A stretch of 64,000 nucleotides of DNA from positions 1,612,001 through 1,676,000 of the forward strand of contig NC_033564.1 of NCBI RefSeq assembly GCF_001680005.1. Reading direction: 5' to 3'. A model generated the notes under the pieces. The model was not told where the DNA came from and did no database searches. It worked only from the letters and a program-made list of their open reading frames with translations. The DNA comes from Plasmodium coatneyi. Taxonomy: Eukaryota > Apicomplexa > Aconoidasida > Haemosporida > Plasmodiidae. How positions within the stretch are numbered: position 1 is the stretch's first letter; the number at the start of each line of letters is the position of its first letter. This document shows, piece after piece, positions 32,105-42,536 of this stretch. Position numbers and translations under genes: made by a program.

Positions 32105-34555
32105 ATGTGGACAAGAGGAAAAGCACTTACGCGGCAAAGTGGAAACAACCCTATCACAACAACCATGCGAGATTCATTAAGCAGCAAGGAGAAAAAGGAG
32201 CCGGACGCCCATCTAGACAGCGTGGACGTGAGTGAATACAACCATGTAATAAATAATTCGCACAGTTCGGAGGAAGAAGGCGATGAGTCATTATCGGATG
32301 ATTACATCGAAGGTGAACAAGTGCCGAAAGGCAGTCACAACAAGAGCATATTATATGGTGGAAGTAAAGCTAATCCGAATAACAACAGTAGCCAAGTGAA
32401 TAATGATCAATCGGACGGTGTAACCAATTCGGAGAAGGAATGTACGAAGAGCCCAAATGACACAGGCACGTTAACGAAGTGTGAGCAAGACACAAGCGCA
32501 ACAAACAGAAAAAGCACAAGCAGCCAACAAAACCCAATGCAAAATAGCCACACGTATATCTACGTTAGGGTAAAAACAAACGATTCTAATAATAACACCA
32601 TTAAGTGCAAAATTGAGAAAAATATTACCGTAAAAAAATTGAAAAAGAGCCTCAGCAAAATATTGCACAATGGTGAAGACGAGTATAGGATCATTTACAG
32701 GGGAAGACTTCTAAAGGATGTAGAAGTTTTAGACAAATATAACATAAAATTTAATGACATCCTATACGCAATTAGGATGAATAGGAAAAAAAATGGAAAT
32801 GACGCCATCCTGGATTCAGGAATTACCAGTTCGCAGTTAAGTACTATAGGAGAGGAGTACAACGACTTGGGGAAGTTTCCCCAAAATGATAATTTGTCAA
32901 AATTACTTTCTTCCATGTTTGATAATAGTGATTTTCTTAAATCAATTATGGACTCTAATAAGCAGCTACAAAAGTTAAGAGAAAAAAATTCTGAAATACA
33001 CCACATGTTAAATGATTCTCAGTCTTTAAAGCAGTCATTTGAGATGATTAAAAATCCCTCATTAATGAAAGAACTTATGAGGAATACCGATCGAGCAATA
33101 AGTAATATTGAAGCCATTCCTGGCGGGTTCAATACACTCAGACGAATGTATCACAACATTCAGGAACCCATGTATGCTGCCAGTGAGGCATCAAATGAAA
33201 ATAAAAAAAATAAAGTTAAACATTATGATTTAAAAGCTTCTTCTCCTCCCACCAGTGAAGCCTTCCCCAATCCCTGGGCTTCCAAAGATGTGAATGCGAA
33301 TGCAAAAAATAAGAATAATCAAAATAATGATTTAGATAAATATCTACTAATGAATAATAATTTGTTTAACAACAACAGTGGTCTTTTTAAATCGAGCAAG
33401 AAGAACAGGGGCAACGGGTTGGGAGGCAACAACAACAGTCTTTTCAAGACCAACATTCTGGATCTGTTGCAAAATTACCAGGCGCCTCCTCAAGGTCAGC
33501 TTGGCGGTATGAATAACATGAATAACCTTTTTAGCGGCGCGCAGATGAACAACCGGCAGATGTACCACGGGTTACTCAACAGCGGGCTGTTCAGCGGGGG
33601 GTTGCTAAACAACGCGTCGTTAAATAGCGGGTCCTCAGTTAGCAGCCCCCCGGCTGACGGTCCCCCCAGTATCACTAATCCAAATGGCACCCAGTCCGGA
33701 AGTGGCTCCCCCCTCGGTAACCTCTTCAACAACAATCTATTTAACGACAAGCTACTTTTCGGATCCAGCTTTACCAATGATTTTATTAACCAGTACACAC
33801 AAGTGCAAAAAGACAAGGACAATCCAGAAATGGCCAATGTGCTAAACCAAGTGAATAATGACAACAATTTGAAGTTCATTCGGGGTAGTCCTTCCATTAT
33901 CAACCAGAATGATGAGGTAACCGCTTCGAAGAGTAGCAGTGCCCATCTGGGCGATGGGGTTGTCAACACGGATGATGAAAGGCAACTCCTTTTGGGAGGG
34001 GAAAGGAATGCCAGCCAAAATTTAGTAAAGGAGGTCATCGCTGCGAATGAGCTGGAAGAGAGTAATACCAAAGGGGGGGACGGCGCTGCGGCAAATTTGA
34101 ACAATCTTGCAAATGTGACTTCCCCGAAGGGAGACAATTCGATGGGGGAAGGTTCTGCAAATTTGTTACCAAGTGATGTGATGAGTTCGAATGGGGGTAC
34201 CTCCCCAAGTTCTGCACTGCTGAATATGCAGCTAGGGAGTGGCAACCTTAGCGGTCTTAACTCGACCCCGCTAAACATCCTGGAGAATCACGTCAACAAC
34301 CTCAATTTGGGAAGCATGTCTGAGGCGATCAAGTTACTGAGGAGCGGTGGCGGAAATGTTAGCGGTAGTGTTGTTGGTGGCGCCCAGAGTGAACAGGAAT
34401 ATTTCTCCAAGCTGTACGCCGAGCAGCTGAATTCACTACGAGGAATGGGGTTCACGGACGAGCAGAAATGCATAAAGGCGCTTGTTAACACGCAGGGGAA
34501 TATAGAAAGGGCCATCGACTTTTTGTTGGCTGACATGAATGCAGATCAGAATTGA
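32105..34555 (+). CDS. DSK2: Ubiquilin / DSK2-like ubiquitin shuttle protein
   Basis: Single exon, 816 aa from the first in-frame ATG. The ATG at 32165 (MRDSLSSKEKK) is a plausible alternative start. The family architecture is complete: a ubiquitin-like domain at about 150-227 (YIYVRVKTNDS ... YRIIYRGRLLKD), an STI1-type region at about 264-358 with the signature MRNTDRAISNIEAIPGGFN and RRMYHNIQEPM, an NPWAS motif, then a long Asn/Gly/Leu-rich spacer with LLNNN and FNNNL repeats, and a C-terminal UBA domain at about 769-812 (LRGMGFTDEQKCIKALVNTQGN). Ubiquilins carry ubiquitylated clients to the proteasome. The UBL docks on the proteasome and the UBA binds ubiquitin. It is longer than yeast Dsk2 (373 aa) because of the N-terminal extension and the Asn-rich spacer. 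Confidence 0.94.
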   Translation: MWTRGKALTRQSGNNPITTTMRDSLSSKEKKEPDAHLDSVDVSEYNHVINNSHSSEEEGDESLSDDYIEGEQVPKGSHNKSILYGGSKANPNNNSSQVNNDQSDGVTNSEKECTKSPNDTGTLTKCEQDTSATNRKSTSSQQNPMQNSHTYIYVRVKTNDSNNNTIKCKIEKNITVKKLKKSLSKILHNGEDEYRIIYRGRLLKDVEVLDKYNIKFNDILYAIRMNRKKNGNDAILDSGITSSQLSTIGEEYNDLGKFPQNDNLSKLLSSMFDNSDFLKSIMDSNKQLQKLREKNSEIHHMLNDSQSLKQSFEMIKNPSLMKELMRNTDRAISNIEAIPGGFNTLRRMYHNIQEPMYAASEASNENKKNKVKHYDLKASSPPTSEAFPNPWASKDVNANAKNKNNQNNDLDKYLLMNNNLFNNNSGLFKSSKKNRGNGLGGNNNSLFKTNILDLLQNYQAPPQGQLGGMNNMNNLFSGAQMNNRQMYHGLLNSGLFSGGLLNNASLNSGSSVSSPPADGPPSITNPNGTQSGSGSPLGNLFNNNLFNDKLLFGSSFTNDFINQYTQVQKDKDNPEMANVLNQVNNDNNLKFIRGSPSIINQNDEVTASKSSSAHLGDGVVNTDDERQLLLGGERNASQNLVKEVIAANELEESNTKGGDGAAANLNNLANVTSPKGDNSMGEGSANLLPSDVMSSNGGTSPSSALLNMQLGSGNLSGLNSTPLNILENHVNNLNLGSMSEAIKLLRSGGGNVSGSVVGGAQSEQEYFSKLYAEQLNSLRGMGFTDEQKCIKALVNTQGNIERAIDFLLADMNADQN

Positions 34556-35057
34556 GGTGAAAAGGGAGAAAAAAAAAAATAAGTAAATAAATATGGGGAT
34601 GATATAAATTGGGATTCCAAGGGGGGGAACTGGTGAGGCACTCCCCCCTTCATCCATATCATTCGCATAATTCTTTGATCAACCACTTCTTTAACATGTT
34701 TGCGTTACGTTGGGAGGGGGTCCGCGTAACTTTTATTCGTTTTGCCTTTTTGTGCTTCCATTTGCTTCGTTTTGCTTCTTTTTATGTGCCCAATTTCTGT
34801 TTAAACTGATGTTGCCATATGGCTAAGTGAAGCATTCACAGTGTGTGCATATGAGTATAGGTAGACGTGTTTGCACATGTATATGCCCCAACTTGGCTGA
34901 CCATGCACAGTGGGGTTGAGGGGAATTTCGTGCAAAGCGTGGGGGTGATAATGATGTAGGGGGAGGGTTAGGGGTACCTCCTTCGGCGCGTGAATGTGCA
35001 ATGTAAAGTCCATGTATTCGAAAGGCTGCTATGCACCGACCTTGTGTGATGCCCCCC
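34556..35057. other. Convergent 3' flanks of ubiquilin and the RRM-RING gene
   Basis: Five hundred bases between two gene ends. Poly-A at 34570-34579. No coding or structured element is supportable. Confidence 0.5.
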
Positions 35058-37820
35058 CTAGGGGAGACCACCAAACTTGCAGGAAAAGAAATGGTTGACG
35101 TACTGTTGCTGGAGGCCAACCCACTTACAGTTCTCATTTTGGCACTTAATTTTAACGTTCGAGTGAATTTTGTACAATAGGCCCATAACTCCACTGGAAT
35201 GTTCATCGATTTTTATTAGTCCATCTGAAAGGTGTAAAGAACAGCTAGGACATTCTATCTTTTCCCCAATTGCATGAACGACAAGGTATCCCCTTAAGCA
35301 GTCGGAGCAACAGGAAGCATAGCAGCATGGAAATAATATGGGTTCATAGGACAAATTTATTTTGCATATTGAGCAGATAAACTCATCTATATTTATGAGC
35401 AGTATCGATGAGGGAATTTTAAAGGTAATTTCTTTTTCCCTCTTCGAATAGGAATCTTTTTTTGCCCACGTTGCGCGAACTCTGCTTCCTCTAATACGAA
35501 TTCCACCTGCACATGCAGCATTCAAAGTTCTTTGGGCTTCAAGATTCGTTGAAAATCGAACAAAGGCGTACCCCGATGTTGCTGTCCATTCCTTGTTGGG
35601 GTGTCTCGATTTCTTATCACAAACGACCATGGTTAAGTCTACATTCCCGAATTTGCTAAACACGGCTAGTAGATCCTTCCGTGTGGTGTTCGACGGCACA
35701 TTAACGATTAACGTGTACTTGGCAAAAGATTTCGACAGCCTCCTACTGAGCGGGATATTCTCTCCTTTCTGATTATCGCAATGTTGTTGTAGCACATTAT
35801 CTGAGGAACTTCCGAACCCATCATCTTGCAGCGTTTTATTTTTGTTTTTTTTCCTTTTCTCCTGTTCCATTGCGTACTTCAGAAAAAAGTCACCACAGGA
35901 GTAGTCATAAATGTTGGACGACTCACTGGCTATGTTAAAGTTTTGGTCATCGTAGGGTCCAGACATTGGGTAGGCGAAATGGTACGAATGGCCAACTTCA
36001 CCATCCTTCCGCTTTTCTCCCCATCTGCTTTCCCCCCCACTGTTACACGAATTGGTTAAGTCAACATCTTGCGTTTCGCATAAAGACACTTCAAAACGAT
36101 TCCTCTGAGAGAGTAGTATCATTTCCTCCAACTCGGTCAGACGCGTCAAATTTGTGTTATTCCCCATTTGGACGTTTCGCCAGTTGTCATATGTTTGCAA
36201 AGCGGTATTGTCTTCTTCGCAGCTCTCTCTTAAGTGTCTTTCGAACTGAACGCCGTTTGGTGACACGGATTTGTTCCCTCCGTTTTCAATTCTGCTTGTT
36301 GTCATTTCTTCCTCCTTGTGATGTACCCCCAGTTGGTCCAAAATAAAATTTTCCCCTAATATATACTGCATGTAAGTTTCCTTCTCGTTGGTAAAGACTC
36401 CTCCTTGGGGAGCTTCCTTTTCCCGAACAGGTGAGTTTCCATGGTGGGCATAAAATGGGAGGAGCGTGCTGCCATCCCAAAGGCGGAATTCTTGTGTCCC
36501 CTTTGTGAACAACGCATCTTCCAACTTGGGGGTTCTCCCTTCGCCCCCATTTGGGAGAATGTCAAACGGGAGTGAAAGCCCATGGTCGTTAATTGTTCCA
36601 GTGGAAGCTGCCACAGGGGTAGTTTCCCCAAGTATAGTCGTCCCGTGCGTAGCTTCCTCCTCACGTGGGGAAGGTCCCTCCCTTTCGGATGCCCCCAAAA
36701 GGTTTTCTTTTGCATCCTCCCCCGGCACCCACACTTGGTTGTTCCTTAAGTCGTAATAGTAGTTTTGGTTCAGCGCCTGCTGGAGGATTTCGTCTTTTAG
36801 GGGAGCCTCGAACTTGCCCCCATGGGTACGCTCACCGGTGGTTACTTCGCTCCCCATCAGATGGGACCTCCCAGGTGGAGGAAAAAATGAGGTGAGCAAA
36901 TCTTCAGCTGTGGCATGCGGAGGGAGGGTCATCTCTGCTAATCCATTTTGTGCATATGCTATCCCCCACTTTGGATTAATCCCCCCACTGCTTCGAAGTT
37001 GATTTGTTTCATTTGTACAGCTCCCCCGTTTGTTGTCTTCTACCGCCTGTTTATCACCCCATTTAGTGAGGTTGTCCTGTTGCGAAGTGTCACCTCGATT
37101 TTCAGTAAAAATATGCTTCTTCGTTAGCTCCAAAATGTCGTTCCTTTTGTCTTCCTCCCCTTCCACGAACGTATCCCCTCCATAGTGCCCGCAAAGGTTC
37201 CCCTTAATTTCCTCATAAATATCTACTCCAAATTGTTCCAAGTTGTATTCACATGGTAATATGTTATCATCCCCCCATATGTTGTTATAATTTTCTTCCA
37301 CGTTAGAAGTAGCTAACTTCTGGAGGTTCTTAAAAAGGAGTTTGTCCTTCTTTGATTTGTTAGTAGCATCACTGATAGGGGGGAAATCATTTGCGAAGTT
37401 CTTACCCAATATGTGTGTCTCACAATTTGTCTTCCTACCACTGGTGTGTTGACCTTCAAGATGGTAGTCCCCCAAACTAAGTACGTTTATTTTGTAATTA
37501 TCCTTTGCGTTCGTTTCTGTGGAATGATCTTCCTGTTCTCCTCTCTCTGTGCTGGTTATTGTTTCCACTGCATCATCCCTTTCGCTATTTTTCTTGGATA
37601 AACTAGGCGGGGTATAAGGAATAGCTTCTCCCAAGTTGATCTGATTTGAAGTCGACTTTGCTGAACTTCTGTGAGAATCTACTCCTGTTGAGACGCTATT
37701 TATTTTGAACTTTTCACTATGTTTGAAATGTTTACCAAATGGGACAGTATCATTGATTTGGCTTTGTGTGTCCTCGGGGTGGTCACTACGTGGGGTATTC
37801 ACTCCACTGTCATTCCTCAT
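35058..37820 (-). CDS. RRM + degenerate RING + TRAF-like zinc-finger protein
   Basis: Single exon, 920 aa from the first ATG at 37820. The first about 690 residues are low-complexity, acidic and Gly/Asn/Glu-rich. An RNA recognition motif lies at about 700-775, with RNP2-like LIVNVPSN and RNP1-like SGYAFVRFS. At about 812-860 follows a RING-type finger: CSIC, then CCYASCCSDC, then CPSC. The canonical RING histidine position is Ala, with Tyr beside it, so one zinc ligand is missing or replaced. At about 893-915 a TRAF/SIAH-type finger has the spacing C-x4-C-x11-H-x3-C (CQNENC ... H ... C). The combination suggests an RNA-binding, ubiquitin-ligase-like protein. Ligase activity is inferred, not shown, because of the altered RING. 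It is convergent with ubiquilin. Confidence 0.85.
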   Translation of the reverse strand: MRNDSGVNTPRSDHPEDTQSQINDTVPFGKHFKHSEKFKINSVSTGVDSHRSSAKSTSNQINLGEAIPYTPPSLSKKNSERDDAVETITSTERGEQEDHSTETNAKDNYKINVLSLGDYHLEGQHTSGRKTNCETHILGKNFANDFPPISDATNKSKKDKLLFKNLQKLATSNVEENYNNIWGDDNILPCEYNLEQFGVDIYEEIKGNLCGHYGGDTFVEGEEDKRNDILELTKKHIFTENRGDTSQQDNLTKWGDKQAVEDNKRGSCTNETNQLRSSGGINPKWGIAYAQNGLAEMTLPPHATAEDLLTSFFPPPGRSHLMGSEVTTGERTHGGKFEAPLKDEILQQALNQNYYYDLRNNQVWVPGEDAKENLLGASEREGPSPREEEATHGTTILGETTPVAASTGTINDHGLSLPFDILPNGGEGRTPKLEDALFTKGTQEFRLWDGSTLLPFYAHHGNSPVREKEAPQGGVFTNEKETYMQYILGENFILDQLGVHHKEEEMTTSRIENGGNKSVSPNGVQFERHLRESCEEDNTALQTYDNWRNVQMGNNTNLTRLTELEEMILLSQRNRFEVSLCETQDVDLTNSCNSGGESRWGEKRKDGEVGHSYHFAYPMSGPYDDQNFNIASESSNIYDYSCGDFFLKYAMEQEKRKKNKNKTLQDDGFGSSSDNVLQQHCDNQKGENIPLSRRLSKSFAKYTLIVNVPSNTTRKDLLAVFSKFGNVDLTMVVCDKKSRHPNKEWTATSGYAFVRFSTNLEAQRTLNAACAGGIRIRGSRVRATWAKKDSYSKREKEITFKIPSSILLINIDEFICSICKINLSYEPILFPCCYASCCSDCLRGYLVVHAIGEKIECPSCSLHLSDGLIKIDEHSSGVMGLLYKIHSNVKIKCQNENCKWVGLQQQYVNHFFSCKFGGLP

Positions 37821-38706
37821 TTTGTCAAGAAGGTGTAGCAACTTTTGCTAGATGGGGACTTCCCCTTAGAAGTGGACACAGCGTTGCCCTTTTTATTGAA
37901 CACGCCTCTCCCCCCAAGAAAAAAAAAAAAAGAAACTTCTTCCACGTGAGCTACGCTAGCTTGACGCATGTCAGGTTTGTCCAGCCAGCCAAAAGAGTTA
38001 ACCATGACAAATGGAACTTCCCCAAGTGTACTTTATCAGAATGGCTAGATAGAGACACTTGTGTGATTACCTTGTAGGAAGGAAAGGATACAACTGTTTA
38101 ACTATGCTTATTAAGGCAGGTCACCTTCGAAGGGTCACAAGTGTAGAGGAAAAAATTGAGGTGTCTTCAAATGGAACAATTCACAACGGACATGTGCAGT
38201 GTGTATGTAGACTATTGGACGGTAAAAAAAAAAATATATGTCAAATGGATCAAATGGGCCAAATGAACAGATGACGCGTTACACTTTTGATTAACTCGTG
38301 TATGTAACTGGGCCCTGTGGGGGACTGCCAATCGGATCGTGTTACTATTCCAACCACACATTAGTAGACACCTACTTGGAATGGGGTCAACACATGGGAA
38401 GTAGAAACGAATGAGCTCAGCGTAACTGCATTGCAAAGCATGAAAACAAAAAATGAAATAAAATGAAACAAAACTGAATAAAGTAAAGAGTACACACAAC
38501 ACATGAAGGGAACGAAACGGACTACCAGCAGACTTTCCTCTTCATGGTGTTGTTCCATACGGCTGGGTTTGTCTTTTCTTGATGGAATGAAAATGTACCT
38601 CCATTTTTTACACCTACTGTGAAGGAATATCTACGTGTAAAAATTGTTCTTTAATAAAGGAATTTTTTTTTTTTTTTCAAGTGAAGAATTCAACAGGATC
38701 TAAAAA
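37821..38706. promoter_or_regulatory. 5' flank of the RRM-RING gene
   Basis: About 0.9 kb upstream of a minus-strand gene. Poly-A at 37919-37931 and 38226-38234, then mixed sequence with no convincing exon, and a T run at 38668-38680. It ends where the candidate small gene's stop codon lies. Confidence 0.4.
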
Positions 38707-39778
38707 TTAGTAGTCCGTTCCGGTGTCAACTTCGTTTGATTCACCTTTGATAAGTTCCTTTTCCTGCGGAAAGTTGAACCTCGTCCTGTACATGCCGCCC
38801 TGACACCCGATCCGCTCCATCTGAGGTGTCAAATAGAAGCAACAACGATTCGTCCATTCAAACAAGTGCCCGCTTCACACTCCCAAAGTAGAAAAATTAA
38901 CTAGATGAAGCACACACAGGAACGAACGCTTCACAAGGGAGGCATTTCCCGGGCAGTTCACACGAATCGCACACCTTCACATTATTTTGTGGAGTGCCCA
39001 TGTTGCTCTATTTATTTTCTTTCCTTCCTCATTTCCAGATGTGATTACCAAGAAGTGGTTCATTTAGGGCGAACCCCCTTTTGTGAGGAAGTACAAAACC
39101 CACTCCACATTTCTACTCCATCTGGTTAACCGAACAGTTGTCACAAGGTGAACGTTGGTTTGGTTAATTATTCTATTCACCTGTGCGGCTACATTTTAAG
39201 GCGTTTTTTTTTTCCTTTTTGCACAGATAAAGTATATTCGTGTTAGCACATATAAAAGAAAAAAATTCTTTTTTCGTCACTTCAATTTTTGGCGAATTAG
39301 CAATTCACGCCAACGCAGCCAAATTAGTCTTGTGTCTATTTCTAATTCGTGGGGACGATTCATTTTTTTAAATATGCAGCTAGCTAATGGAGCAAGCGGC
39401 ACACACGGGTGTAAGCCTATGTGTATGTATACATGTGTGTAAGTATGTACTTGCCGCTTACGTGGGTTACCTATATAATTTTCCCCTAACCGCTTCTGCA
39501 GCCTAGTGGTGGTCTACACCTTTGGTCCTGCGCGGTGTGTTCGCAAAAAATATAAAATAGAAAAAAAAAAAAATTAACTGAATTGGGGTAGTTTCCATTT
39601 GGGGTAAAAATAAGGTAAAAAGTGGCATAAAAATGGCGTAAGAATGGATACAATATAGTAGTGTAAAATATGCGACACGGGTTTTGCACTCCGCACCTCT
39701 TCATTAGGAACGCGCAAAGGGACGCACCTAAATTACACCTACGAATTCGCGAGAAGCAGCGTGAAGTGGACTTTCCAT
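38707..39778 (-). CDS. Candidate small spliced gene, function unknown
   Basis: The best-supported part is the terminal exon 38820-38707. It follows a good pyrimidine-rich acceptor (TTGCTTCTATTTGACACCTCAG) and encodes 37 residues (ERIGCQGGMYRTRFNFPQ ... EVDTGTDY) ending at TAA. A possible first exon, 39778-39743 (MESPLHAASREF), ends before GTAGGT in the matching phase 0. A 25-base micro-exon at 39495-39471, between CTGCAG and GTAACC, also fits but would need further exons after it. All three frames of the last exon are open over most of its length, so the frame choice rests on the natural acidic C-terminus. No domain is recognised. Confidence 0.33.
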
Positions 39779-40143
39779 TCGTTGTCTATGTCGAAAGGAA
39801 GGGTAGTTACAAGCTGAACTGACGTGTTACACATTTAAGGAATGAGCATGCACGTGTATATAACCCTACTGTGCAGGGAAAAAAAAAAAAAAAAAAAAAA
39901 AATTCCACGCAACAAGTTTTTTCCATCATCAATGTTGACAATGCGTATGTGTAGCAATTTTCCTCCCACCAATTTATGCAGGGTACAAATTGGCATACGT
40001 CCCATCCTGCGTGGTGTTTCCCCAGGATTGTTAGTCACCCACGGGGGTAGGGGATACAATTCGCTCGTTCCGCTTTGCATGTAGATAGCATAAGCGTGGT
40101 ATGATGCGATATTGGGTACACCTCCCACCAAGTGAAGAACCCT

Positions 40144-41913
40144 TCAGGGCTGCTCCTCACGACGCTCCTCAGGAGTCAATTTAATCAAATCATCGATTCG
40201 CAAAATTGTGATGGTAGCTTCTGTGGCGAATCTGATTGACTTTATTTTGCTAATCATGGCTTCTAAAACTCCGTTCTTCAGATTATTGGCTACTTTTCCG
40301 TTAACCAAATCTAGTCCATACCATCTGTAGTCCTTTGGATCGTCCGTGTTCATGACCTGAGATTTGGTGTGGTATGCCCTTAACTTGCAAACCAAATCTA
40401 TAGAATCGTAAGACGCATTTAGAGCCAATATTTTTGGGATCACTAATAAGGATTCCGCAAATTCTGCAATGGCTAGCTGTTCTCTAGAACCCAAAGTTTT
40501 GGCAAAATCTTCCAAATAAACAGATAGAGCAACTTCTACACATCCCCCACCAACAACAACGTAGTTACTTTCTAACGCTCTGCTCACTGAACAGAGGGCA
40601 TCATGAATGGATCTTTGCATTTCATCCAGAACAAAATCGTTTGCCCCTCTTAACAAAATGGTATTCGACTTGGATGTTTTACAGCCTTTAAAAAACATAA
40701 CGTCCCAATCGCCTACTCTTTCTTCATACACTTCATCACAGTAGCCTAGGGAGGATGGTTCAAATTTCTCTGTACCATCAAGGGAAGACATGGTCAGTCT
40801 GATCTGTCCATTTGTCAATTTTGCAATTCTCCTCAGGTCATCTTTATTAACTCTCCTAACTGCAATCGCACCAGATTCGACAAAATACTTTAATGGCATA
40901 TCGTCTATCCCTTGTGTGGTAAGGATTACATTTGCCCCTGATTCTAAAATTTTATTTACTCGTTCTTTCGTTATATCTTTCTCCCTTTGTCTTATTTTTT
41001 CCAACTCGGTGGGATCATTTATGTTCACCTGAACGCCTAAATGCAGTCTATACTGTTTTAGCGGAAAATCCAAAAAGGCAATCTTCGCGTTTTTCACGCC
41101 CGTAGGCATGGACTGTGACGCTCGCCCACTCATAATTGCATACCCATCAATTAACTTCGAATCTAGTGAACTCATTCCGTGCACTTTTATTACATTAACG
41201 GACGACACAGGGTACTTTGTCTTCCCCGCGTCGTTAACAATCCTTACAGATTGAATAGCATTCGCTACCATTTTCGCAAAGTAATCTGATTCGTATCCAA
41301 TAAACTTAGAAGACAAAGTTGTTTTCGCAACGTTTATAATTACATCCTTTCCTAAATTGCTGACCCGTTCGCTCAGTTTTTCTTTAATGTACTTCACCGA
41401 TTCTTTCATTGCCAATTTATACCCACAGATGACGGTCGTTGGGTGTATATCCATTTTGATCAGTTCGTTTCCTCTTCTTAACAGTTCAGATGCTAGTAAT
41501 ACAACTGAGGTTGTTCCGTCTCCCACTTCCTGGTCCTGTAGTTCGGATAGATTTACTAAAATTTTGGCGGCTGGGTGCTGGACCTCCAACTGTTTTAGGA
41601 TCGTTGCTCCGTCATTTGTGATGGTAACGTCTCCTATGTTATCCACCAACATTTTGTCCAATCCTTGCGGCCCCAGGCTCGACTTCAAAATGTTCGAGAG
41701 CGCCTGCACGGCGGTCACTAAGAGGGGGGGATGAAAAGGGGAGTTTAAATGGTACTTGCGAATTGTACACTGAAGGGCATGCACACATGAAATCACGCAT
41801 AAAATGATGCACCACGTTCATTGCGTGCGCCTCGTTGCCCTCTTTCCATTCTTACCGTTAGCCGTCCTCACATCTTGGCCACTTTCCCTATTCCCGTAGA
41901 TACTCAAAGACAT
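40144..41913 (-). CDS. CCT1: T-complex protein 1 subunit alpha (CCT1)
   Basis: Two exons: 41913-41856 (MSLSIYGNRESGQDVRTAN) and 41717-40144, joined G/TG across a 138-base intron with donor GTAAGA and a TAG acceptor. The product is 543 aa, the usual length for CCT subunits. Group II chaperonin motifs are clear: SSLGPQGLDKMLV, DVTITNDGATILK, VGDGTTSVV in the ATPase domain, and the C-terminal ATEATITILRIDD. The alpha identity comes from the close match of the HPAAKIL and IHPTTVICGYKLA stretches to TCP1 alpha. It forms one of the eight subunits of each ring of the cytosolic CCT/TRiC complex, which folds actin, tubulin and other clients with ATP. Confidence 0.96.
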
Positions 41914-42536
41914 TTTGACCTCCTAAAAGTGGCACTCGATTTTGTAATCTTATCCAAAGGTACGCAACGATACGCAGCGGTACGCGCTTGTTCTGATGCG
42001 TTCTTTGCTCCTCCTGTGCGCGAGCCGATGATTCATTAACCTTCCCCCTTTGGCAATTCACGTGTGCTTATATGTAGATAAGATCAATATATGCGCAGCG
42101 TAGAGGTACGTCAATTTTTTTCCTTCGAAAAAGCGAAAGTTGGGGAACCTCTCCGTTGTTTTTGTCAGGAAGGCGTATGTTTTTGCTTACACTTGTTTGC
42201 ATGGGGGGGAAGCGCAAAAAAAAAAAAAAAAAAAGGCGAAAAACGATGTAAAAAAAAGGGGGGAAATGGTAAAAAAAAAAAAGAATGTACAAAATGGCAC
42301 AAAATATGGCTAACAAAATGGCGTACAAAAATGACATACAATCGAATGCACAAAATGACGCACCAAATAACGTGCCAACGAATTTACAAAAGGACGCTAC
42401 AATAGCTACCGCAGAAGGAAACGGATGTAGCTTCGCTTTCTCCATTTAATGCCAAAAAAAAAGAAAGAAAAAAAAAAAAAGCACTATAAAATGGCATAGC
42501 GTACCGTGGCACGCATAAGCATTGGCATGTACGCAA
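41914..42536. other. CCT1 5' flank and 3' flank of the intron-rich gene
   Basis: Contains several A runs (42217-42234, 42270-42282 and 42456-42480) and a run of short words such as ACAAAATGGC and ATGGCACAAAAT around 42290-42345. No gene is supportable. Confidence 0.45.
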
